Below are positions 16,839 through 25,800 of a DNA stretch of 64,000 nucleotides, piece by piece. The number at the start of each line of letters is the position of its first letter. Position 1 is the first letter of the stretch. The notes beneath the pieces were generated by a model. The model made no database searches and was not told where the DNA came from. It saw only the letters and a program-made list of their open reading frames with translations. A program made the translations under genes and the position numbers. The stretch lies in contig NZ_FQXR01000012.1 in NCBI RefSeq assembly GCF_900130025.1, forward strand, positions 19,458 to 83,457, given 5' to 3'. Source of the DNA: Sporanaerobacter acetigenes DSM 13106. Its GTDB lineage: Bacteria; Bacillota; Clostridia; Tissierellales; Sporanaerobacteraceae.

Positions 16839-18245
16839 CTATTCCGATATTTTATTTAAAACATCTATCATCAAATCTCTGGCTATAGGAGCTGCACTTT
16901 TCCCGCCAGTTGAACCTTCATTTTCTAATACCACACTTATAGCTACTTTAGGATTATCTGCCGGTGCAAAACCTATAAACCAAGCATGAGTCTTGCCCGA
17001 AGCATTTTCAGCAGTACCTGTTTTCCCTGCTACTCTCACATTTTTTATACCAGCACCTTTGCCAGTACCCCTTTTTACAACTTCCACCATCATGTTTTTT
17101 ACTTCATTTGCTGTAAAACCATCTGTAGCACGAGAAATTATTTCTGTATAATTAGTTTTTATCACACTCCCATCAGGAGATATAATCTCTTTTACTAAAA
17201 TAGGCTTCACCATATCTCCCCCATTTGCAATAGCAGAAGCTACCATAGCCATATTTAAAGGAGTCACAAGAACCTTTCCTTGTCCGATACTCGCAGCTGC
17301 AATATCCGTTTTCCCTATATTTTCTCTATAAGGAGATATAGATTTACTCACTGGTAAATCAAAAGGCACACTCTTATTTAACATAAACTTTTCTGATACT
17401 TCTCCCATTTTCTCTTTTCCCACTTGAAGACCCATATTTGCAAAATATGAATTACAAGATTTGACTAGTGCCTCTTCTAAATTTAAATTTCCATGAGCTT
17501 TTCCACCATAATCTTTTAAAACATATCCATCAATTTTAGTTGAACCAGTGCAATTGTAATTTCTATCTATATTAGAACTTTCTAAACTAGCTACAGCAGT
17601 TATAACTTTAAAAGTAGAACCTGGAGCATATAATCCATTGGTAGCCCTGTTTAAAAAAGGACTATCTGGATCCTCTACTATAGTCTTCCAATCTTCTCTC
17701 AAAGTGCTAGGATTAAAATTGGGCTGACTGACCATAGCATATATCTCCCCTGTTTTAGGATTCATAACAACTATTGAACCTTTTTTCCCTTTTAAAAAGC
17801 TATTAGCCTTCTCCTGTAATCCATGATCTATTGTCAATTTCAGTGTGTTTCCTTCACTATTAGGATCTATAATCTTTTTTAACTCATTTAAAGTTGTATT
17901 TTCCTTTAAATTTAAAAGTTCATTGTTATAGCTTGCTTCCAATCCAGCTTTTCCATATTCTCTATAGCTATATCCAATTATATGTCCATAAAGACTTCCA
18001 TAATTGTAATATCTTTTAGACGATTCCTCAGTTTTTTCACTATACGCCAATATCTTGCCATTTCTATCAAGTATCATACCACGTAAAATATTTTCCTCAT
18101 CTATCCACAATCTCTTGTTATAGCTATTGCTTTTTATGGATGAAGCTGTAAACACTTGAAAATAGCTCAAATAAACTATTAGCCCTACAAAGAGAATACA
18201 TACAACTGTAAAAACTCTTATCATCCTCTTAAGTTCTTTGTTCAT
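16839..18245 (-). CDS. Penicillin-binding protein, class B-like transpeptidase (PbpA/FtsI type)
   Basis: This 468-residue peptidoglycan transpeptidase has an N-terminal membrane anchor (residues 10-30). Its penicillin-binding domain has the active-site STFK near residue 208, SCNSYF near 262 and KTGTAE near 407. The N-terminal dimerisation domain is short, as in PbpA of the FhaB-FtsW-PbpA clusters of Clostridia and Actinobacteria. It overlaps the upstream FtsW/RodA gene by 17 bases, indicating translational coupling. The pair would form a SEDS polymerase plus transpeptidase unit. Whether it serves elongation, division or sporulation cannot be decided here. Confidence 0.9.
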   Translation of the reverse strand: MNKELKRMIRVFTVVCILFVGLIVYLSYFQVFTASSIKSNSYNKRLWIDEENILRGMILDRNGKILAYSEKTEESSKRYYNYGSLYGHIIGYSYREYGKAGLEASYNNELLNLKENTTLNELKKIIDPNSEGNTLKLTIDHGLQEKANSFLKGKKGSIVVMNPKTGEIYAMVSQPNFNPSTLREDWKTIVEDPDSPFLNRATNGLYAPGSTFKVITAVASLESSNIDRNYNCTGSTKIDGYVLKDYGGKAHGNLNLEEALVKSCNSYFANMGLQVGKEKMGEVSEKFMLNKSVPFDLPVSKSISPYRENIGKTDIAAASIGQGKVLVTPLNMAMVASAIANGGDMVKPILVKEIISPDGSVIKTNYTEIISRATDGFTANEVKNMMVEVVKRGTGKGAGIKNVRVAGKTGTAENASGKTHAWFIGFAPADNPKVAISVVLENEGSTGGKSAAPIARDLMIDVLNKISE

Positions 18246-19479
18246 TTTCTTCCTCCTCTTCCCTATCTAGCTCTTCAGAAGCTACCTGCAAAATCCCTAG
18301 AGCGATAAAGCTAGCAATCATAGAACTACCTCCATAACTTATAAAGGGAAGTGTAATCCCCGTTAAAGGTATCATTTTAATAACACCACCAAATATAATA
18401 AAAGCTTGAAATCCGAACATTGCACTTATTCCGAATGCAACAATCCTGAAAAATAAATTTTCTTGACTAAAAGCAATTTTAAATCCTCTATATACAAGAA
18501 TTAAAAACAGCATCATGACAGCAATACCTGCAAATATTCCCATTTCTTCACAAATAGCTGAAAAAATAAAATCCGTATGAACTGCTGGTATAAAATCTGG
18601 ATGCCCAAGTCCCACTCCAGTCCCAAAAAATCCTCCACTAGCTATGGCAAACAGGGATTGAGTTATCTGATATCCTTTGTTGTCTATATACTTCCAAGGA
18701 TCTATCCAAGTCTCAACTCTTATCTTTACATGATCAAATATAAAAAAGCTTGCAAAAGCTCCTACAAAAGCTAACAACACATTATATAATATAAGTTTTC
18801 TATCCTCTTCATACACATACTGTATACTCAAAAATATCAAATAAAATACTGCGGCTGCTCCCAAATCCTTCTGGAGAAACAAAAATCCAATAAATCCATA
18901 TACTACAAGAAGTAATTTGTATCCTCCCTTTTTATCTAAATTGTACTCTTTCTGATTTGTATAATAAGAAGCAATAAAAAATATAAATAATAATTTTATG
19001 ATCTCAGAAGGTTGAAAACTAAACCTACCTATTTTAATCCAGTTTTTAGCACCACCAATTCTTTTCCCAAAAATTAATGTAAAAACAAACAATACCATAG
19101 AAGCTATAATATAGAACTTCAACCATTTGTCCCAGTCTTTTACATTTTTTACAATAGCATAAGCCATAAAAAAGGCCACAATTCCTGCACTTACCCAAAC
19201 TACTTGTTTAGCTCCCAAGCTAGGATCTATCCTGTAAATCATGATTATTCCAAGGGTAATAAGCATAGTGACAATCAAAAAAATATAGTGATCTCCAGGA
19301 GATATTTTTAACAAAATAAAATTAGATATATATATGATGAATACAAGACTAACCCCTGTGATGAGAGTAAATTTATCTGGATTTTCTGCATTATGGATAA
19401 ATAAAAGAAATATGGCCATTAAATCTACTAGGACAAGAAGATTTCTTGGAACTCTGTAACTAATCAATTTTTTATTCAT
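18229..19479 (-). CDS. SEDS-family peptidoglycan polymerase FtsW/RodA/SpoVE
   Basis: This 416-residue integral membrane protein has about ten membrane helices. It carries the SEDS signatures WIKIGRFSFQPSEIIKL in the first half, DLGAA in the middle and LPFISYGGSSMIA near the C-terminus. SEDS proteins polymerise lipid II glycan strands together with a class B PBP, which is the overlapping downstream gene. The start follows AGGAG by eight bases, 12 bases after the FHA gene. The acidic C-terminal tail is cytoplasmic. The paralogue type (RodA, FtsW or SpoVE) cannot be fixed from one sequence. Confidence 0.92.
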   Translation of the reverse strand: MNKKLISYRVPRNLLVLVDLMAIFLLFIHNAENPDKFTLITGVSLVFIIYISNFILLKISPGDHYIFLIVTMLITLGIIMIYRIDPSLGAKQVVWVSAGIVAFFMAYAIVKNVKDWDKWLKFYIIASMVLFVFTLIFGKRIGGAKNWIKIGRFSFQPSEIIKLLFIFFIASYYTNQKEYNLDKKGGYKLLLVVYGFIGFLFLQKDLGAAAVFYLIFLSIQYVYEEDRKLILYNVLLAFVGAFASFFIFDHVKIRVETWIDPWKYIDNKGYQITQSLFAIASGGFFGTGVGLGHPDFIPAVHTDFIFSAICEEMGIFAGIAVMMLFLILVYRGFKIAFSQENLFFRIVAFGISAMFGFQAFIIFGGVIKMIPLTGITLPFISYGGSSMIASFIALGILQVASEELDREEEEENEQRT

Positions 19480-19491
19480 TTTTTCAACTCC

Positions 19492-19923
19492 TTACCTCCT
19501 ATTTACAAACAAAAACTCTATTTGTCCCAATCTAATACTGTCTCCATTTTCGAGTCTCACAGCATCCATGACCCTGTCCCCATTTATGAATGTACCATTG
19601 GCACTGTTTAAATCTTCAAGATAAAAGTCCCCTTCGTCTTCAACTATTCGCATATGTTGCTTTGATATATATGGATCTTTTATAGCTATATTGTTTTGAT
19701 TGCTTCTACCTATAGTCACATCTTTATCAATAGGATAGACCTCTTTTATCTTAAATGGAAGGGTATCTTTTTGATTTATAAGTTTTAAATAAGTACTTTT
19801 ACTATATGTGTTTAGTCCCATTCCCTTTATATCTAAATATATTAGTCTTATGATACTAAACATAAAAAAGTAAATAATAAATATAAATAAATATTTAAAT
19901 GCTAGTGATATTACATTGTACAT
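19492..19923 (-). CDS. FHA-domain membrane protein (FhaB-like)
   Basis: The 143-residue protein starts at ATG 19923, eleven bases after GGAGG. A TTG six codons upstream would overlap that site. One N-terminal membrane helix (about residues 5-27) is followed by a forkhead-associated domain with GRSNQNNIAIKDPYISKQH and LNSANGTFING, including the phosphothreonine-contacting arginine and serine. FHA proteins bind phosphothreonine made by Hanks-type kinases. It is the first gene of an FHA-SEDS-PBP operon, an order known from Clostridia and mycobacteria, which suggests that cell wall synthesis is under Ser/Thr kinase control. No kinase is in the window. Confidence 0.88.
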   Translation of the reverse strand: MYNVISLAFKYLFIFIIYFFMFSIIRLIYLDIKGMGLNTYSKSTYLKLINQKDTLPFKIKEVYPIDKDVTIGRSNQNNIAIKDPYISKQHMRIVEDEGDFYLEDLNSANGTFINGDRVMDAVRLENGDSIRLGQIEFLFVNRR

Positions 19924-20059
19924 AATAATATTTACCTCCAAAAAAATTTTCTCTTTTAATCAATGTTATCATATTATTTTTACAAAGTGAATAAAGTATT
20001 TTAAATTCTATAAAAATCTGATAAAATGAGTATATACATGATGCTAAGGAGGTTTTTAG

Positions 20060-20458
20060 ATGGCAAGAAAAATATATCGTTCTTCTACTGACAAAGTAAT
20101 ATCTGGCGTATGTGGCGGATTGGGTGAATATTTCAATGTAGATCCCTCCATCATAAGAATTTTTTGGTTAATGTTATCCATAGCAACAAGTGGAACTGGT
20201 ATTCTAGCATATATCATATGTGCATTAGTAATCCCTGAAGGTAGCAACACCACCATTTATTATGATGAAAATGACAAAAGTTATAAAAACAGTGCATTAT
20301 TTGTGGGCATAGTTTTAATAATAATAGGTGCATCTCTTTTAATCAAAAAGATATGGCCTTGGTTCAATGTAAAATGGTTCAACTTCAGTAAATATTGGCC
20401 TATACTATTGATAATTGCCGGAATCTACGTAATATATAATCAAAAAAAGAAGAAATAA
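20060..20458 (+). CDS. PspC-domain membrane protein
   Basis: This 132-residue protein begins with a PspC domain (IYRSSTDKVISGVCGGLGEYFNVDPSIIRIFW), including a membrane helix to about residue 55. A second half has two hydrophobic helices resembling LiaF/LiaI-type membrane regions. PspC proteins take part in envelope-stress responses, either by binding PspA or within LiaFSR-like systems. None of those partners is adjacent. AAGGAGG precedes the ATG. The basic tail (KKKK) would be cytoplasmic. The gene ends at a clear terminator, so it is probably monocistronic. Confidence 0.85.
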   Translation: MARKIYRSSTDKVISGVCGGLGEYFNVDPSIIRIFWLMLSIATSGTGILAYIICALVIPEGSNTTIYYDENDKSYKNSALFVGIVLIIIGASLLIKKIWPWFNVKWFNFSKYWPILLIIAGIYVIYNQKKKK

Positions 20459-20463
20459 TATTA

Positions 20464-20500
20464 AAGTCTTGATTTTATTGAAAATCAAGACTTCTTTTCT
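20464..20500 (+). terminator. Terminator of the PspC-domain gene
   Basis: AAGTCTTGATTTT at 20464-20476 and its exact complement at 20481-20493 form a 13-base stem with a four-base loop. A T-rich tail follows. Confidence 0.85.
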
Positions 20501-20563
20501 TTTTAAGCATTTTTTACGAATAAATGGAAACAATATTTTAAAAGGATGAAAGGAGAGTAAAAT

Positions 20564-21208
20564 ATGAGAATTCCTAGGCATATAGGAGTAATACCTGATG
20601 GCAATAGACGATGGGCTATTGAAAATGGGATGACCAAAGAAATGGGATATAACAAAGGTTTAGACCCTGGATTAAAACTCTTTAAACTTTGTGAAAAAGA
20701 AGGAATAGAAGAAATAACTTATTATGGATTTACTGTTGACAATACAAAAAGACCAAAAGTTCAGAGATTAGCCTTCACTGAAGCCTGTATAGAAGCTGTA
20801 AAAATGCTTGCTAAAGAAAATGCTTCTTTATTAGTTGTGGGCAATACAAGCTCTCCAATGTTTCCTAAAGAGCTTATACCCTACACTTTAAGAAGGCGTG
20901 ATTTTGGAAATGGAGGATTAAAAGTAAACTTTTTAGTAAACTATGGTTGGGAATGGGATTTAAAAAACTATTTTTTTGAAAAATATAATGTGGAAAATCC
21001 ACTCGATTTAATATATTCTAGAGACATCTCCAGAGTTGATTTAATAATAAGATGGGGTGGAAGAAGAAGACTCAGTGGATTTTTGCCTTTGCAATCAGTC
21101 TATTCTGATTTTTATGTAATTGATGATTATTGGCCAGACTTTAAGCCAGAACATTTTTACAATGCACTAGATTGGTATGATAAACAAGATGTAACTTTGG
21201 GAGGGTGA
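20564..21208 (+). CDS. Divergent isoprenyl (undecaprenyl) diphosphate synthase family protein
   Basis: This 214-residue protein is a cis-prenyltransferase by its HIGVIPDGNRRWA motif, with the catalytic aspartate at residue 12. It also has a late DLIIRWGGRRRLSGF...YSDFY segment aligning to the conserved DLxIRTxGExRLSNF...YSEF region. Canonical UppS enzymes are about 240-260 residues. This one is shorter, and the threonine and glutamate of the RTxGE motif read as tryptophan and arginine. It may therefore make a different chain length or use a different acceptor, or be a second paralogue beside a housekeeping uppS elsewhere. Catalytic competence is inferred from the retained aspartate and arginines only. 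Confidence 0.8.
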   Translation: MRIPRHIGVIPDGNRRWAIENGMTKEMGYNKGLDPGLKLFKLCEKEGIEEITYYGFTVDNTKRPKVQRLAFTEACIEAVKMLAKENASLLVVGNTSSPMFPKELIPYTLRRRDFGNGGLKVNFLVNYGWEWDLKNYFFEKYNVENPLDLIYSRDISRVDLIIRWGGRRRLSGFLPLQSVYSDFYVIDDYWPDFKPEHFYNALDWYDKQDVTLGG

Positions 21209-21222
21209 TATCCCTCTTTTTT
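21201..21222 (+). terminator. Short terminator overlapping the prenyltransferase stop
   Basis: GAGGG and CCCTC form a short stem overlapping the TGA stop, followed directly by six T residues. It separates this gene from the serine dehydratase operon. Confidence 0.6.
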
Positions 21223-21282
21223 GTTGCCTATTGTTTGATAAAATGCTAAAATTAAAGCACTACTAAATAAGGAGAGATACTT

Positions 21283-21954
21283 ATGAAAGACTATAGCGTA
21301 TTTGATATTTTAGGCCCTGTAATGATAGGTCCATCCAGTTCTCACACCGCTGGTGCAGCCAGACTTGGAAAAGTTGCAAGAGAAATTGTAGGAAGCAATT
21401 TTAGTAGTGTGTGCTTTTATCTTCATGGTTCTTTTGCAAAAACTTATAAAGGTCATGGAACTGATAGGGCTCTAGTAGCAGGTGTGTTGGGAATGGACCC
21501 CTCTGATGAGAGAATCAAATATTCCATTCAAATAGCTGAAGAAAAAGGTATAAAAATAGAATTTATAGAAACAGACCTAGGGTATGCTCATCCAAATACT
21601 GTAAAGATTGTATTCGAAAACAAATATGGAGATACTTTCTATGTAATAGGCTCGTCCATCGGTGGAGGAAGCATTTTAATAACAGATATTGATGGAAATA
21701 AAGTAGAATTTACTGGTGATTTACCAACTTTACTTTTAAAATATAAAGATAAAAAAGGAACTATTAGTAAAATTAGCACTATATTATCTTCAAATGACAT
21801 AAATATTGCCACTATGAAAGTTACTAGAGAAAGAGACATTGCTACTATGGTAGTGGAAACCGATACTTTAGCAAATAAAGATATAATTGAAGAAATATCT
21901 AAAAACAAAGAAATTTTTTATATAAAAGCAATAAATCCTATAGATAAGAGGTGA
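21283..21954 (+). CDS. sdaAB: L-serine dehydratase, iron-sulfur-dependent, beta subunit
   Basis: This 223-residue subunit of the Fe-S serine dehydratase converts L-serine to pyruvate and ammonia. It starts with the conserved FDILGPVMIGPSSSHTAGAARLG substrate-domain motif. It ends in an ACT-like domain (KKGTISKISTILSSNDINIATMKVTRE) that senses ligand, probably serine. The ATG follows AAGGAGAGATACTT. The stop lies next to the alpha-subunit start. It is the first gene of a coupled five-gene operon whose later members are unusual. Clostridia commonly carry SdaAA and SdaAB as separate polypeptides, as here. Confidence 0.94.
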   Translation: MKDYSVFDILGPVMIGPSSSHTAGAARLGKVAREIVGSNFSSVCFYLHGSFAKTYKGHGTDRALVAGVLGMDPSDERIKYSIQIAEEKGIKIEFIETDLGYAHPNTVKIVFENKYGDTFYVIGSSIGGGSILITDIDGNKVEFTGDLPTLLLKYKDKKGTISKISTILSSNDINIATMKVTRERDIATMVVETDTLANKDIIEEISKNKEIFYIKAINPIDKR

Positions 21955-21959
21955 TAATT

Positions 21960-22826
21960 TTGTATAATCATGGTGAAGATTTAATTCAAATTTGCAATGA
22001 AAAAAATAAAAAAATATATGAAATAGTTTTAGAAAAGGAAAGTAATATCACAGGAAAATCTGCTGATGAAATCAGAAAGGAAATGAATGAAAACTTAAAG
22101 GTAATGATGGAATCTTCTAAACATGCACTAAACAATGATGTTGTTTCTGTAAGTGGGCTAATAGGTGGCGAAGCAAAAAAAGTTATAGAATATAAAAATA
22201 GCAATGAAACAATCTGTGGAAATACTATCAATGAAGCTATGGCAATGGCTCTTTCTACATCTGAAGTAAATGCTTCTATGGGTAAAATAGTTGCAGCACC
22301 TACTGCAGGTGCATCTGGAATTCTTCCAAGTGCTCTTTTTACTGCTAAAGAAAAATTTAATTTAAGTGATGATGACATGATAAATGGACTATTTACGGCT
22401 GCGGGAATAGGTGAAATAGTCGCAAAAAATGCCACTATTTCAGGTGCCTATGGAGGATGTCAAGCAGAATGTGGGGTAGCCGCTGCTATGGCTGCTGCAG
22501 CAATAGTTGAAATGCTTGGCGGAAGTCCTGAAACCTGTCTACATGCTTCTAGCATTTCTCTTATAAATATAATGGGCCTTGTATGTGACCCTATAGCTGG
22601 ATTGGTAGAATTTCCTTGTGCCTTTAGAAATGCTTCTGGTGTTGTAAATGCCCTTATTTCTGCAGATTTGGCTCTAGCAGGAATTAAAAGTTTAGTACCT
22701 TTCGACGAAGTAGTAGAAGCTATGTATAGAGTAGGTAAATCTCTACCTGATACATTGAAAGAAACAGCATTAGGAGGATTGGCCGCTACTCCAACTGGTG
22801 AGAATTTTAAAGGGAGGATTTTATGA
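21960..22826 (+). CDS. sdaAA: L-serine dehydratase, iron-sulfur-dependent, alpha subunit
   Basis: This alpha subunit of about 288 residues carries the catalytic Fe-S cluster. Conserved cysteines are visible in the stretch starting GGCQAECGVAAAMAAA, in CLHASS and in CDPIAGLVEFPC. The TTG at 21960 is the likely start, with AGAGGTG just upstream, and it aligns with the usual N-terminus. A GTG three codons earlier is the alternative and would overlap the beta-subunit stop. The stop overlaps the ATG of the 1613-residue downstream gene (ATGA-type overlap), which couples translation. Serine deamination gives pyruvate, the classical substrate of lactate dehydrogenase-like enzymes, one of which is encoded two genes downstream. 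Confidence 0.94.
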   Translation: MYNHGEDLIQICNEKNKKIYEIVLEKESNITGKSADEIRKEMNENLKVMMESSKHALNNDVVSVSGLIGGEAKKVIEYKNSNETICGNTINEAMAMALSTSEVNASMGKIVAAPTAGASGILPSALFTAKEKFNLSDDDMINGLFTAAGIGEIVAKNATISGAYGGCQAECGVAAAMAAAAIVEMLGGSPETCLHASSISLINIMGLVCDPIAGLVEFPCAFRNASGVVNALISADLALAGIKSLVPFDEVVEAMYRVGKSLPDTLKETALGGLAATPTGENFKGRIL

Positions 22827-25800
22827 CAAACTTATCTTTTTATGAAATTCATTCAAACATCACCGAAAATTTACAAAACGATATGAATATACAAAATAAA
22901 TCTAGTATCATTAAATACCTAAATACTGACAAGTTTAAAACAAATTTAAATAACATTTTAATACAAAAAAACTTCAGCCCAAATGCTCTTATTCACATAC
23001 TCATTGATTATTTCAATGAGTATTCTAATATGACAGAAAATGAGTGGCTTAAATATATATATGAATGGATACTTTCAAAGTCATTCCCTGAAAAAAATTC
23101 AAAGAGCTTCAACAAAAAATTAGATTCTCTTGTATATATTTATATAAACTTACTAAATACTTTTTCAAAATTTGAAATCTCATCAAATCTTAATTGCTTT
23201 TTATATAAATATCCTATTACTTTTCTGACTAAAGAAGAAGAATTGAGTATCAAAAATAAAGATGAGTATTTAAAATTTAAAAACCTTTACAAATCTAATT
23301 ACTTGTTTGAACTAATGAAACTAGATATGTTCTTAACTGGTCACAATACTCTAGAGCACGTAGCAGGAGTAAACTATTTGTCTTTATATATAGGAAGACA
23401 GCTAAAAAAACTTGGTGTACCAATAGATCTTGGCATTGTAACAGGTTCAAGCCTTGGCCATGATATTGGAAAATATGGAGTAAGAGAAAATGAGTTAGAT
23501 AGAGTCCCTTATCTTCACTATTTTTATACTGAATATTGGTTTAAAAAATATGATATGCAAAGTATTGGACATATTGCAACAAATCATTCCACTTGGGACT
23601 TAGAACTAGAAAACCTTCCCATAGAATCTCTTATACTTATATATTGTGACTTTCGTGTCAAAAACAAAAAAGTTGATGACGAATATCAAATGAATATTTT
23701 TAGTTTAGATGAAGCTTTCCATATCATATTAAACAAGCTTGACAATTTAGACGAGAAAAAAGAAAAAAGATATAAAAAAGTCTACTCAAAATTAAAAGAC
23801 TTTGAAAGTTTCATTATAAACTTGGGTATAAATGTAGATATAAATGTGGAAAGCAACTCAAGTAAAGAGGTAATTCGCAAGTCATATCCCTTAATGAGAA
23901 ATAGGGAAGTTGTTGAAAATATAAAATACTTTTCAATAGAACATAATATTTTTCTAATGAATAAATTTATGGATGATATATCCTTTAACAATATATTAGA
24001 AGCAGCAAGAAGCGAATATAATTGGAGAAAATTGAGTGTCTATCTTCAAATGTTTAGAGAATATTCCACATATTTGACACAAAAACAAAAACTAACTACT
24101 ATAAATTTTTTATACGATCTCCTACTTCATAAAGAGGAAGATATAAGAAAAGAAGCTGCTGAAATTATAGGATTATTGATTAGTATATATGATGAGGAAT
24201 ACAGAAAGGAAGTACCAGAAAATATTAATTTGTCCCAGTCTAAAATAAATAGTATTGACTTGTTTAATAATTGTTTACATTTATTGTTATATCCTAACCA
24301 TAAAATAGCTGAATCCCAAGGCGAATGGCTATATAATATAAAAACTATAATTCACTCACTTTTCATTAACTGTAAAAAAGATAAATACAATGATTATGCC
24401 AATGTATTGCTTGGATTCTACAAAAATTATTATATGCTTCCTGACATTGCACAATTTTATTTACTGCAAACAGTTAAATATATACCAATTTCAAATTTAA
24501 ACCCTGAATTATCTAGAGAAATTTCTTCTTTTGTTCTCTATTTAGCAAATTCAAGCAATTCAGAAATAAGATTGGGTGCATTAGACATAATAGTAGATCT
24601 ACTACCTTCTTTAAATATAAATTCTACTTTCAATAAGTCATTAAAAAGATTGCTACTTGAAAGCAATAAACCTTCTCAATATCCGGCTGAAAATTATTTA
24701 AAACATATTCTAGCTGAAAAATTAGATTTGGATAATGATACAAAACAAAAGTATAAAAACTTCTATGTAAAAGATGAAGAAAATATTTCTGAAATATTCT
24801 TAAAAAATTTAAAAACTGCTACCAAATGGATGAATAAAAAAATCAATATAGATATTTTGTACTATCAAGTTCTAAAATCCCCAGAAACTACTGGTCTTCA
24901 TACAGCTATGCATTTTTGCAATCTTTTGAAAGTAAGTGCTGTAGAAAGAGTTAGAAATTATGCAGGAGAGACACTTTTAAAAATAATGCCAGTACTTTCT
25001 TTAGATCAGAAAAATGATGTAGCTATTGAACTTTTAAGAGCTTTAGAAATGCAAAGCTATCAATTCACTAAATATATACCAGACTATCTTGGGCAACTCA
25101 TATTGTACTTACATCCAGGAGAATTGGACGAAATAATAGATGATTTTGAAGAAAAAATTAAAACATCAAATGTTCAAGTAACTTTTTTAATTTTAAAAAC
25201 CATTGGAATAGCTATCAAGCACTATCCAGAATACAAAATTAGATTTAATGAATCCACTGATAAATATGAAAAAAGGCTTATAAGAATGTTGGGAATATTG
25301 TTGATAGAAATGGCCAATTTTGATGATGAAGTAAAGACAGAAGCCTTCAGAGTCATAGGGGTAGATGTATTTGGTTCAAAAATTCTTTCTCTAAAGGAAA
25401 AACATTCTATTTTTCAAATAATATCTAAAAAAATATTAACACTCCTTCCAAAACGAGAAGAAAACGAGCTGTTATTTTTAAATAACTCTTCAGCTTTAAA
25501 TCACATATATAGATTCATCGCCGACTATGAATTTCATTATGGAAAAATAAATATTAATTCAAAAAATAAAATTGCATTTTTCCCTGGTACTTTTGATCCT
25601 TTTTCATTGAGCCATAAAGAGATAGCAATAGAAATAAGAAATCTAGGTTTTGAAGTATATTTAGCCGTAGATGAATTTTCTTGGTCAAAAAGAACTCAAC
25701 CGCATACCTTTAGAAAGAATATAATGAATATGTCCATTGCCAATGAAATAGATATATATCCTTTTCCGTCCGAAACGCCAATAAATCTTTCAAATAGAGA

